A DNA stretch of 6,231 bases from Desulfobacterales bacterium (GTDB lineage: Bacteria > Desulfobacterota > Desulfobacteria > Desulfobacterales > ETH-SRB1), in assembly GCA_030017395.1 (NCBI GenBank), contig JASEIZ010000091.1, positions 1,828 to 8,058 on the forward strand, given 5' to 3'. The stretch's first letter is position 1. Every line of letters starts with the position of its first letter. The notes under the pieces are model-generated. The model saw only the letters and a list, made by a program, of their open reading frames with translations, made no database searches and had not been told where the DNA came from. The translations under genes were made by a program, and so were the position numbers. Positions 1 to 5,953 of this stretch are shown here, one piece after another.

Positions 1-116
1 TAGATCAGATGATAAACCGCAGGAAATCTTTTGGCGGAACTGCCAGAGAAAATGTAATTGAGGCTATAAAGGAAGCGGAAAAGAGTCTTAATGTTTTGGA
101 GCACGCTGATGAATGA
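1..116 (+). CDS. argH: Argininosuccinate lyase, C-terminal fragment
   Basis: This is the last 37 codons of a gene cut by the window edge, read in the frame starting at base 3 and stopping at TGA 114-116. The tail contains RRKSFGGTARENV, which matches the C-terminal segment of bacterial argininosuccinate lyases (the 'R.S.GGTA...V' element in the last helices). The enzyme splits argininosuccinate into arginine and fumarate in the cytoplasm, the last step of arginine synthesis. The catalytic regions lie upstream of the window and cannot be checked. The stop overlaps the start of the next gene by 8 bp, so the two are probably translationally coupled. The call rests on a short tail and on the argH-lysA neighbourhood, which fits Desulfobacterota. 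Confidence 0.8.
   Translation, partial: DQMINRRKSFGGTARENVIEAIKEAEKSLNVLEHADE
98..101 (+). promoter_or_regulatory. Shine-Dalgarno GGAG setting the lipoprotein start
   Basis: GGAG lies 7 bases before the ATG at 109, inside the argH coding tail. It favours ATG 109 over the in-frame ATG at 91, which has only AAGAGTC-type sequence before it and would add MFWSTL ahead of the signal peptide. Confidence 0.6.
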
Positions 117-558
117 AAATTTTAGCAGAAGTCTGATTGCTATCCTATCAATTCTGCTCTGCATTGTTGTTTTCCCCGCCGGATGCGGCAGAAAGGCAGC
201 GCCTGTTCCCCCTGGTCAGGTCAAACCGCCTGTAGTCGATGATTTAAGCTCAAGCATAGATGGTGATATGATTGAGCTTGCCTGGACTATTCCTGATGAA
301 GAGGGGAAGGTCGCATCAGGCTTGGGCGGTTTTATTGTATATATGTCAAAAACATCTCTTTCCGAGTCCGACTGTAAAGGGTGCCCCGTGCTTTTTAAGA
401 AAATCGCCGATATTCCTATCAAAGAAAAAGATATAAATAAAAAAATAACCTACAGGGAAACCATGGAAAAGGGCTACAGGTATATTTACAAGGTAACCGT
501 TTATACAAAAACAGGAGCTTCTGGCAAAGACTCCAATTATATAGAACTTGATCACTAA
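109..558 (+). CDS. Small lipoprotein with probable fibronectin type III-like domain
   Basis: The predicted protein has 149 residues. It begins with a lipoprotein signal peptide: charged start, hydrophobic core at about residues 9-22, then FPAGC with the lipidated Cys at 26. The lipobox has Pro at -3 where Leu is usual, but the AGC ending fits signal peptidase II. The mature N-terminus (CGRKAAPVPP) recalls the LptM/YifL start (CGLKGP...PP). After a Pro-rich linker (30-42) comes a beta-rich region at about 45-148 with IELAWTIP, FIVYMSK and YRYIYKVTVYTKTG, which fits an fn3-like fold of 'W..P' and 'Y.Y.V.' strands. A CxxC pair (C89, C92) sits in the middle. The likely location is the periplasmic face of the outer membrane. 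Function is unknown; a link to the LPS transport machinery, as for E. coli LptM, is only suggested by the N-terminal resemblance. The 8-bp overlap with argH and the 14-bp gap to lysA place it in the operon. Confidence 0.75.
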   Translation: MNENFSRSLIAILSILLCIVVFPAGCGRKAAPVPPGQVKPPVVDDLSSSIDGDMIELAWTIPDEEGKVASGLGGFIVYMSKTSLSESDCKGCPVLFKKIADIPIKEKDINKKITYRETMEKGYRYIYKVTVYTKTGASGKDSNYIELDH

Positions 559-572
559 CCAGCAGCAATCTT

Positions 573-1826
573 ATGCATCATTTTAATTATCGTGACAATG
601 AACTCTATTGCGAAGATGTTCCGGTTAAAAAGATTGCCGAAGAAGTAGGCACACCTTTTTATTTATACAGCCACGCTACGTTAAAGCGTCATTTTATGGC
701 TTTTAATGAGGCCTTTGACGGCACAAGAAGGCTTGTATGTTTTTCGGCAAAGGCAAATACCAATCTTGCTATTTTAAAACTTTTTGAAAGTCTTGGAAGC
801 GGCCTTGATATTGTTTCAGGAGGGGAACTCTATCGCGGATTAAAAGCCGGCTTTCAGCCCAATAGAATTGTCTATTCAGGCGTTGGAAAACGCATAGATG
901 AGATCGACTACGCTCTTAATACGGGCATCCTGATGTTTAACGTCGAGTCTCTTGAAGAGCTTGAACTTATAAACAAAAGAGCCGGCCTTTTAAAATTGAA
1001 AGCTCCTATTGCAATTCGTGTAAATCCTGATGTTGATCCTAAAACACATCCATATATTTCAACAGGTCTGAAAAAAAACAAATTCGGCATTGACATTGAG
1101 ACGGCAATCGAAGGCTATAAGGTTGCAAAGAGCTTAAAGAATATTAATGTGATCGGAATCGACTGTCATATTGGATCGCAGATTACTGAGGTGCAGCCAT
1201 TTATAGATGCTTTGAAAAGCATCAAGGTATTGATAAACAGACTGAGGGATTTGAAAATTGAAATAAAATACCTTGATATAGGCGGTGGCCTTGGAATAAC
1301 CTATAATGATGAATCTCCTCCTGAGCTTAACGATTATGCAGGAGCAATAGTTAAATCTCTTGAAGGGATGCCGCTTCAACTTATTTTAGAGCCAGGCAGA
1401 GTCATTGTCGGAAACGCGGGGATACTGGTTACCAGGGTTCTTTATAGAAAACAGGGCAAAGACAAGGAGTTTATAGTTGTTGATGCGGGCATGAACGATC
1501 TGGCGCGTCCGAGCCTTTATAACGCATTTCATGCGATTAAACCGGTTGTAAAGTCTGAAGATGAACCGATAAAGGCGGACGTTGTAGGACCTATTTGTGA
1601 GAGTGGAGATTTTCTGGCTGCAGATCGCAGGATTTCTAATGTAAAAAAAGACGATCTTCTTGCAGTGATGAGTGCCGGCGCTTACGGATTTGTGATGTCA
1701 TCCAACTATTGTTCAAGGCTTAAGCTTGCAGAGATTATGGTAAGGGATGACAAGTTCCATGTTATCAGGGCACGCCAAGATTACGAGGATTTAATTAAAG
1801 GGGAGTCTATACCGCCGTTTCTGTAA
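573..1826 (+). CDS. lysA: Diaminopimelate decarboxylase
   Basis: LysA is a cytoplasmic PLP enzyme that converts meso-diaminopimelate to L-lysine and CO2. The protein has 417 residues, normal for the family. It is a group IV (alanine racemase-fold) decarboxylase. The PLP Schiff-base lysine is K60 in CFSAKANTN. Further motifs are HIGSQ at 199-203, the glycine-rich phosphate loop GGGLG at 237-241, EPGR at 273-276, CESGD at 342-346 carrying the cysteine that completes the partner subunit's active site, and AGAYG at 368-372. The C-terminal motif reads SSNYCSRLKLAE rather than the usual SNYNSR.. form. The N-terminus (MHHFNYRDNELYCEDVPV) fits family starts, so ATG 573 is kept although no good Shine-Dalgarno precedes it. 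With only 14 bp upstream, there is no room for a lysine riboswitch at this gene. Confidence 0.97.
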   Translation: MHHFNYRDNELYCEDVPVKKIAEEVGTPFYLYSHATLKRHFMAFNEAFDGTRRLVCFSAKANTNLAILKLFESLGSGLDIVSGGELYRGLKAGFQPNRIVYSGVGKRIDEIDYALNTGILMFNVESLEELELINKRAGLLKLKAPIAIRVNPDVDPKTHPYISTGLKKNKFGIDIETAIEGYKVAKSLKNINVIGIDCHIGSQITEVQPFIDALKSIKVLINRLRDLKIEIKYLDIGGGLGITYNDESPPELNDYAGAIVKSLEGMPLQLILEPGRVIVGNAGILVTRVLYRKQGKDKEFIVVDAGMNDLARPSLYNAFHAIKPVVKSEDEPIKADVVGPICESGDFLAADRRISNVKKDDLLAVMSAGAYGFVMSSNYCSRLKLAEIMVRDDKFHVIRARQDYEDLIKGESIPPFL

Positions 1827-1829
1827 AAT

Positions 1830-1833
1830 GGAG
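1830..1833 (+). promoter_or_regulatory. Shine-Dalgarno GGAG setting the dapF start
   Basis: GGAG stands 6 bases before ATG 1840. The in-frame ATG at 1828 overlaps this site, starts one base after the lysA stop and has no ribosome binding site of its own. The later start gives MGQIAFYKMSGSGNDF, close to the usual DapF beginning. Confidence 0.65.
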
Positions 1834-1839
1834 AATTTA

Positions 1840-2667
1840 ATGGGTCAGATTGCTTTCTACAAAATGAGCGGAAGCGGGAATGATTTTATCATAATTGACA
1901 ACAGAGATAAGGTTGTTGACGAGAAGAATCTAAAGCCGTTTATCGAAAAAATATGCCGCAGAAAAATGTCTGTTGGCGCTGATGGATTAATATTGGTAGA
2001 AGAATCTGGTTTGGTTGATTTTAAGTGGCGTTTTTTTAATTCTGACGGAAACACTGCCGAGATGTGTGGAAACGGAGCAAGATGCGTTGCCCGTTTTGCA
2101 TATTTAAACAGGATAACCGGCCCTGAGATGTCATTTGAAACAGATGCAGGGATAGTTTCCGCAAAGGTTACAAACCATCAGGTCAAGGTTAAGATGCCCG
2201 ACCCTGTGGATCTTAAAGTTGATTATTCCATCGACCTTAAAAACGGTCCTTTGTTTATCAGCAGCCTTAATACCGGCGTTCCTCACGTGGTGATTATGGT
2301 TGACGGCATCGATGATATTGATGTTGTTAATCTTGGCAGGGAGATGCGGTTTCACAAGGTGTTTGCTCCTGCCGGAACAAATGTAAATTTCATATATCCG
2401 CAGCAGGATGGTGTTATTGCCATACGGACTTACGAGCGCGGAGTCGAAGATGAAACCCTGGCATGCGGCACAGGTGCAGTAGCAGGGGCTCTTGTAGCGG
2501 CAAAAAAGTCAAAAATCAAATCTCCAGTTAATATGAGAACTAAAAGCGGTCAGAATCTTTATGTTTACTACAAGACAAAAAAAGATATTTTTTACGATGT
2601 TTATCTTGAGGGGGATGCCCGTATCATTTACACAGGCGAATTGCATGAGGATGCCTGGCAGTTTTAG
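1840..2667 (+). CDS. dapF: Diaminopimelate epimerase
   Basis: DapF interconverts LL- and meso-diaminopimelate in the cytoplasm by a cofactor-free two-cysteine mechanism. With the start at 1840 the protein has 275 residues, typical of the family; a start at 1828 would give 279. Seen in order: the N-terminal KMSGSGNDF (Asn14 binds substrate), the first catalytic Cys76 in MCGNGARC within NSDGNTAEMCGNG, NTGVPHVV at 144-151, and the second catalytic Cys209 in ETLACGTGA. The protein has the two pseudo-symmetric halves expected, each contributing one cysteine. It follows lysA by 13 bp and precedes dapL by 11 bp, so the producer of LL-DAP, the epimerase and the decarboxylase are encoded together. meso-DAP made here also feeds peptidoglycan. 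The motifs are complete and nothing looks damaged. Confidence 0.97.
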   Translation: MGQIAFYKMSGSGNDFIIIDNRDKVVDEKNLKPFIEKICRRKMSVGADGLILVEESGLVDFKWRFFNSDGNTAEMCGNGARCVARFAYLNRITGPEMSFETDAGIVSAKVTNHQVKVKMPDPVDLKVDYSIDLKNGPLFISSLNTGVPHVVIMVDGIDDIDVVNLGREMRFHKVFAPAGTNVNFIYPQQDGVIAIRTYERGVEDETLACGTGAVAGALVAAKKSKIKSPVNMRTKSGQNLYVYYKTKKDIFYDVYLEGDARIIYTGELHEDAWQF

Positions 2668-2678
2668 GAATAAAAACA

Positions 2679-3848
2679 ATGATTAAAATTGAAAAATCGG
2701 ATAGATTAAATTCATTGCCGCCGTATCTATTCAAGGAAATAGACAGGCAAAAGGAAGAGGTTAGGAGATCAGGCGTTGATATTATTGATTTGGGCGTAGG
2801 CGATCCCGACATGCCGACCCCGCCGCATATAATTGAAGCTTTAAATAAGGCGGCATTGGATCCGGCAAATCATAAATATCCATCATATACAGGCATGGAT
2901 GCTTTTAACAAGGCGGTTGCGCGATGGTATAAACGCAGATTTAATGTAGATCTTGATTATAAAAAAGAAATTGTCACGCTGATAGGGTCCAAGGAAGGAA
3001 TAGCCCATATACCGCTTGCCTTTATTAATCCAGGAGATGTGGCTCTTGTGACAAGCCCCGGCTATCCGGTATATAATATCGGAGTGAGGTTCGCAGGCGG
3101 TCAGACATATTTCATTGATCTTATAAAGGAAAATAATTTTTTGCCTGATTTAGGAGCTGTGCCACGCGAGATTGCAGGAGAAGCAAAGATAATGTTTATT
3201 AATTATCCCAACAATCCGACGGCTGCGGTTGCAACAGGGGAGTTCTTTGAAGAGACGGTCGCTTTTGCGGAAATGAATAATATAATTGTTTGTCACGATG
3301 CAGCCTATACAGAGATGGCTTTTGACGGATACAAACCAAAAAGCTTTCTTGAAACTGCCGGCGCAAAGGATGTGGGAATAGAGTTTCATTCACTTTCAAA
3401 AACTTATAATATGACAGGCTGGCGCATTGGGTTTGCGGTCGGCAGAGCAGAGGTAATACAGGCGCTTGGCCAGGTGAAAAGCAATATCGATTCAGGCGCG
3501 TTCCAGGCAATCCAGATTGCCGGCATAGCTGCCATGGAGGGAGACCAGACCTGTTTAGATGAGATAAATAGAGAGTATGCATCCCGCCGTAATATATTAG
3601 TTGACGGTCTTGCTGATCTTGGATTTTCAGTGGAAAGATCCAATGCTACATTTTATCTCTGGATTGAGGTTCCAAAGGGATATTCTTCTACGGAAACAGC
3701 GAGCCGCCTTCTGACAGAGGCAGGCATAGTCGTAACTCCGGGCAATGGATTTGGGGCGGCAGGAGAAGGATATATAAGAATAGCCTTAACTGTCGGCACA
3801 AAAAGACTGAAAGAGGTTATTGAAAGAATCGGCTCGGTCGGCTTTTAG
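2679..3848 (+). CDS. dapL: LL-diaminopimelate aminotransferase (class I/II PLP aminotransferase)
   Basis: The 389-residue protein is a fold-type I aminotransferase. Seen: LGVGDPDMPTP at 38-48, TSPGYPVY at 125-132, NYPNNPT at 175-181, D207 with Y210 in HDAAYTEMAF for the pyridine ring, the Schiff-base lysine K241 in SLSKTYNMTGWRIGF, and the substrate-carboxylate Arg368 in GYIRIALT. DapL converts tetrahydrodipicolinate and glutamate directly to LL-DAP, bypassing the dapD/dapC(argD)/dapE acyl route. The specificity call rests on close resemblance to the shorter DapL type and on its place right after dapF; an aspartate or alanine aminotransferase role cannot be excluded from sequence alone, though the context argues against it. 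The start is supported by AGGAA about 8 bases upstream, overlapping the dapF stop. folK begins one base after its TAG. Confidence 0.88.
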   Translation: MIKIEKSDRLNSLPPYLFKEIDRQKEEVRRSGVDIIDLGVGDPDMPTPPHIIEALNKAALDPANHKYPSYTGMDAFNKAVARWYKRRFNVDLDYKKEIVTLIGSKEGIAHIPLAFINPGDVALVTSPGYPVYNIGVRFAGGQTYFIDLIKENNFLPDLGAVPREIAGEAKIMFINYPNNPTAAVATGEFFEETVAFAEMNNIIVCHDAAYTEMAFDGYKPKSFLETAGAKDVGIEFHSLSKTYNMTGWRIGFAVGRAEVIQALGQVKSNIDSGAFQAIQIAGIAAMEGDQTCLDEINREYASRRNILVDGLADLGFSVERSNATFYLWIEVPKGYSSTETASRLLTEAGIVVTPGNGFGAAGEGYIRIALTVGTKRLKEVIERIGSVGF

Positions 3849-3849
3849 A

Positions 3850-4365
3850 ATGAACCATGGCCATATTGCATATATTTCCATAGGGTCAAATATAGGAAAC
3901 AAACTTGAAAACTGCAAAAACAGTATAGCTTTACTTGCAGAATCGAAAACATCTATTATAAGGAGCAGATCTTCTTTTTACATTACAGAACCGGTCGATT
4001 ATATAAATCAGGATTGGTTTGTAAACCTTGTTGTAAAGATTGAGACCATACTTGATCCTTTCCGGCTTTTAGATAAACTAAAATCAGTTCAAAGTAATGC
4101 TGGCAGCAATCATAATACAGAAAGGTTTGGTCCCAGAATACTTGATCTTGATATAATTATGTATGATGATTTTGTAATAAATTCAACAGAACTGATCATT
4201 CCTCATCCAAGGATGCATAAAAGACGCTTTGTTTTAAAGCCTATTTGTGATATAGCTCCACACATTGTTCATCCTGTTTTAAAAAAGGATATGCAATGCC
4301 TGTTAGACAGCCTGGGCAATAACGGGCAAATGGTAAGAGAGCTGAAAGGGCAGGATTTGATATAG
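3850..4365 (+). CDS. folK: 2-amino-4-hydroxy-6-hydroxymethyldihydropteridine pyrophosphokinase
   Basis: HPPK transfers pyrophosphate from ATP to 6-hydroxymethyl-7,8-dihydropterin, just before dihydropteroate synthase in folate synthesis. The protein has 171 residues, as usual. Motifs: AYISIGSNIGNK at 7-18 (family start, usually 'LGSN.GD'), the pterin-region element at about 43-59 (FYITEPVDY..QDWFVN), and the signature RFGPRILDLDII at 92-103, whose D99 and D101 correspond to the Mg-binding D95 and D97 of E. coli HPPK. It ends with PHPRMHKRRFVLKPICDIAP. The loop before the signature is unusual: by the same alignment the E. coli loop arginines R82 and R84 fall on S86 and N88. ATG 3850 is chosen because it is one base after the dapL stop and gives a normal N-terminus; a TTG start at 3820 would add ten residues. 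No good Shine-Dalgarno is seen, so coupling to dapL translation is likely. Confidence 0.92.
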   Translation: MNHGHIAYISIGSNIGNKLENCKNSIALLAESKTSIIRSRSSFYITEPVDYINQDWFVNLVVKIETILDPFRLLDKLKSVQSNAGSNHNTERFGPRILDLDIIMYDDFVINSTELIIPHPRMHKRRFVLKPICDIAPHIVHPVLKKDMQCLLDSLGNNGQMVRELKGQDLI

Positions 4366-4617
4366 ATGCGGTTTATAATAATATTAGGATTAATATACGT
4401 TGCATACAGGGCGATTAAGTTATGGATGCTTCAAAGCGGGCAATCGAAAACCAAGGTTTCACGGGATGCTACCGGTACAATTGACGATATAATGGTAAAA
4501 GATCCTTATTGCGAGGTGTATTTCCCAAAGAGAAACGGCGTGCATTTAAATATTAAAGGAAATGATCTGTATTTTTGCAGCACAGAATGCAGAGACAAAT
4601 TTATCACAAAGCATTGA
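4366..4617 (+). CDS. Small membrane-anchored protein with C-terminal Cys-cluster (YHS/TRASH- or PP0621-like)
   Basis: The predicted protein has 83 residues. A hydrophobic N-terminal segment (residues 2-22, MRFIIILGLIYVAYRAIKLW) probably anchors it in the inner membrane. A polar linker (about 23-42) leads to a small domain with MVKDPYCEVYFP (C49) and YFCSTECRDKF (C71, C75). This 'DP.C......YFCS..C...F' pattern is that of treble-clef metal-binding domains of the YHS/TRASH kind. The fourth ligand is not obvious; H60 is a candidate. Function is unknown; Zn or another metal is inferred. Its ATG directly follows the folK TAG with no gap, and AGGA lies about 10 bases upstream, so it is co-transcribed with folK. 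Its stop codon lies inside the first copy of the 32-bp repeat, so the extreme C-terminus (TKH) may have been set by that element. Confidence 0.7.
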   Translation: MRFIIILGLIYVAYRAIKLWMLQSGQSKTKVSRDATGTIDDIMVKDPYCEVYFPKRNGVHLNIKGNDLYFCSTECRDKFITKH

Positions 4618-4644
4618 AGCTCCCCGCCGCAAGCAGCGGGGAAT
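4613..4644 (+). repeat. 32-bp GC-rich hairpin repeat, copy 1
   Basis: This is an exact copy of bases 6179-6210, same orientation. It contains an inverted repeat: TCCCCGC at 4621-4627 pairs with GCGGGGA at 4636-4642 around the 8-base loop CGCAAGCA. It starts within the last sense codon of the small Cys-cluster gene and includes that gene's TGA. No T-run follows, so it is not a classical intrinsic terminator, though it could stabilise the 3' end of the upstream transcript. Beyond 4644 a weaker similarity to copy 2 continues (TCG-CTGT against TCGACTGT). A REP- or MITE-like dispersed element is the best guess. Confidence 0.75.
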
Positions 4645-4676
4645 GCGCTCGCTGTTCAGTTCAAAAGGAGATGTTT

Positions 4677-4682
4677 AGGAGG
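4677..4682 (+). promoter_or_regulatory. Strong Shine-Dalgarno AGGAGG for the transaldolase gene
   Basis: AGGAGG lies 9 bases before ATG 4692 and is the best ribosome binding site in the window, fitting a highly expressed sugar-phosphate enzyme. It stands in the 74-base gap after the first repeat copy. I see no convincing -35/-10 pair in that gap. Confidence 0.8.
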
Positions 4683-4691
4683 CTTTAACAT

Positions 4692-5336
4692 ATGAAATTT
4701 TTTATTGATACTGCAAACATAAAAGAAATAAAGGATGCCAACAGCATGGGCATGGTTGATGGAGTTACAACCAACCCCAGCCTGGTTGCAAAAGAAGGCC
4801 GTGATTTTGAAGAACTTATTAAAGAGATTTGCGAAATTGTGAATGGACCTGTAAGCGCTGAAGTTATCGGTCTCGATACTGAAGGTATGGTCAAGGAAGC
4901 TCGGCATCTTGCGGCTCTTCATGACAATATAGTCGTTAAAATCCCTATGACGGTTGATGGAATAAAGGCTACGCGCAAGCTTTCAGAAGAGGGAATAAAA
5001 ACAAATGTTACTCTGGTTTTTTCACCGCTTCAGGCCCTTATGGCGGCAAAAGCGGGAGCTACTTATGTAAGCCCGTTTATCGGACGATTAGACGACCTGT
5101 CTACCGAGGGTATGATTCTGGTAGAGCAGATCGTTGAAATTTACGGCAATTATGCATTTGATACAGAGATTATTGTGGCAAGCATCAGGAACCCGATCCA
5201 TGTTCTTGATGCGGCATTAATCGGCGCCGACATTGCTACGATACCATATAACGTACTTGCCAAGTTTGCCGCTCATCCCTTGACCGATAAAGGGATTAAA
5301 GCTTTTCTTGAAGACTGGAACAAGGCGAAGAAGTGA
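4692..5336 (+). CDS. tal: Transaldolase, small TalC/FSA-type
   Basis: The 214-residue protein belongs to the short transaldolase/fructose-6-phosphate aldolase family (TIM barrel, cytoplasmic, usually decameric). Seen: FIDTANI at 4-10 with the catalytic-site Asp6, GVTTNPSL at 24-31, the Schiff-base lysine K83 in VVKIPMT, TNVTLVFSPLQALMAAKAGA at 104-123, and SPFIGRLDD at 127-135. Against E. coli FsaA, two specificity positions differ: FSA Gln59 is Glu57 here and FSA Tyr131 is Phe129. Both are the transaldolase states, so it most likely moves a dihydroxyacetone unit between fructose 6-phosphate and erythrose 4-phosphate in the non-oxidative pentose phosphate pathway rather than acting as a free-dihydroxyacetone aldolase. 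Automated labels of 'fructose-6-phosphate aldolase' should be treated with care. pgsA follows after 9 bp, probably on the same transcript. Confidence 0.93.
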   Translation: MKFFIDTANIKEIKDANSMGMVDGVTTNPSLVAKEGRDFEELIKEICEIVNGPVSAEVIGLDTEGMVKEARHLAALHDNIVVKIPMTVDGIKATRKLSEEGIKTNVTLVFSPLQALMAAKAGATYVSPFIGRLDDLSTEGMILVEQIVEIYGNYAFDTEIIVASIRNPIHVLDAALIGADIATIPYNVLAKFAAHPLTDKGIKAFLEDWNKAKK

Positions 5337-5345
5337 TTAAATAAA

Positions 5346-5912
5346 ATGTTTTCTAAAAACAAGATAAAACATTTATTGAGTAATCCTAATAAGTTGACAC
5401 TATATCGTATGGCTGCAATACCAGTTGTTGTGATTTTGATGGTATTTCCGAACAGGCTTTTCACATTTATTGCGGCGCTTTTGTTCAGCGCTGCGGCAAT
5501 TACCGATTATCTGGACGGCTATTTCGCAAGGCTTCATGGACTTGAATCCAGTTTTGGAAAGATTATGGATCCGGTTGCCGACAAGCTCCTGGTTGCTTCG
5601 GCCTTTATCATGCTGTCCTCTCATAACTGGATTCCAGGATGGATTGTTTGCATAATTATAGGCCGCGAGATTGCCGTAACCGGCCTGCGTAATTTTGCTG
5701 TTAAAAACAGAGAGGACATTGCGGCATCAAATCTTGGGAAATATAAAACGGGGTTTCAGATAGCCGCTATCATACCTCTTTTATTCCATTATCCCTATTT
5801 TGGCGTAAATTTTCATGCAATAGGAACCCTGTTTTTATGGGCGGCGATGGTATTAACGGTCTGGTCGGGTGTTGATTATTTTATAAGGTTCAAAAAGCAT
5901 CTCAAGATTTAG
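5346..5912 (+). CDS. pgsA: CDP-diacylglycerol–glycerol-3-phosphate 3-phosphatidyltransferase
   Basis: PgsA joins CDP-diacylglycerol and glycerol 3-phosphate to phosphatidylglycerol phosphate, the committed step of phosphatidylglycerol and cardiolipin synthesis in the inner membrane. The protein has 188 residues, normal length. The full CDP-alcohol phosphotransferase signature D(x2)DG(x2)AR(x8)G(x3)D(x3)D is present: D54, D57-G58, A61-R62, G71, D75, D79. The N-terminal NPNKLTLYRMAAIPV is the usual PgsA opening. Hydrophobic segments lie at roughly 22-35, 38-53, 81-91, 97-107, 136-148 and 158-178, giving a polytopic protein. GREIAVTGLRNFA at 106-118 is also typical of PgsA. The Shine-Dalgarno is poor (AAGAAG in the preceding gene's tail), so translation may be coupled to the transaldolase 9 bp upstream. 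tRNA genes follow, as after pgsA in E. coli. Confidence 0.95.
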   Translation: MFSKNKIKHLLSNPNKLTLYRMAAIPVVVILMVFPNRLFTFIAALLFSAAAITDYLDGYFARLHGLESSFGKIMDPVADKLLVASAFIMLSSHNWIPGWIVCIIIGREIAVTGLRNFAVKNREDIAASNLGKYKTGFQIAAIIPLLFHYPYFGVNFHAIGTLFLWAAMVLTVWSGVDYFIRFKKHLKI

Positions 5913-5913
5913 T

Positions 5914-5944
5914 CCAATTTTTTGTTGACAAAATTGGTATTTTT
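5914..5944 (+). terminator. AT-rich hairpin plus T-run after pgsA, possible terminator
   Basis: CCAATTTT at 5914-5921 pairs perfectly with AAAATTGG at 5930-5937 around an 8-base loop, starting one base after the pgsA stop. TATTTTT follows at 5938-5944. The layout is that of an intrinsic terminator, but the stem is AT-rich and therefore weak. Its loop and 3' arm contain the -35 element of the tRNA promoter. Confidence 0.45.
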
Positions 5945-5953
5945 GTAAAGTAT
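5925..5953 (+). promoter_or_regulatory. Probable sigma-70 promoter of the tRNA-Gly/tRNA-Cys unit
   Basis: A perfect -35 hexamer TTGACA lies at 5925-5930. The -10 is less clear: TAAAGT at 5946-5951 (spacer 15, 4 of 6 matches) or AAGTAT at 5948-5953 (spacer 17, 3 of 6). Either would start transcription near 5958-5962, just before the tRNA-Gly gene at 5967. Position and -35 quality make a tRNA promoter likely; the exact -10 is unsettled. Confidence 0.6.

Noticed and set aside
91..108. Earlier in-frame start for the lipoprotein at ATG 91
   Set aside because: No ribosome binding site precedes it and it adds a non-typical MFWSTL ahead of the signal peptide; ATG 109 has GGAG at good spacing.
559..572. 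Lysine riboswitch or separate promoter before lysA
   Set aside because: The gap is only 14 bases; no structured leader can fit.
3199..3582. A 127-codon open frame on the minus strand inside dapL
   Set aside because: It lies wholly under the well-supported dapL, has no recognisable motif, and its composition is that of a shadow frame.
3820..3849. TTG start for folK ten codons upstream, inside dapL
   Set aside because: The GAGG before it is only about 3 bases away, and HPPK proteins normally begin shortly before the 'GSN.G' motif, which ATG 3850 gives.
4618..4660. Repeat copy 1 as a classical intrinsic terminator
   Set aside because: The GC-rich stem is followed by AATGCGC with no T-run, so standard intrinsic termination is not supported, though a 3'-stabilising role remains possible.
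4671..4688. Five-codon frame ATG TTT AGG AGG CTT TAA before the transaldolase, resembling a leader peptide with tandem AGG codons
   Set aside because: The AGGAGG is the Shine-Dalgarno of the next gene, and AAGGAG abuts the ATG with no spacing, so translation is unlikely.
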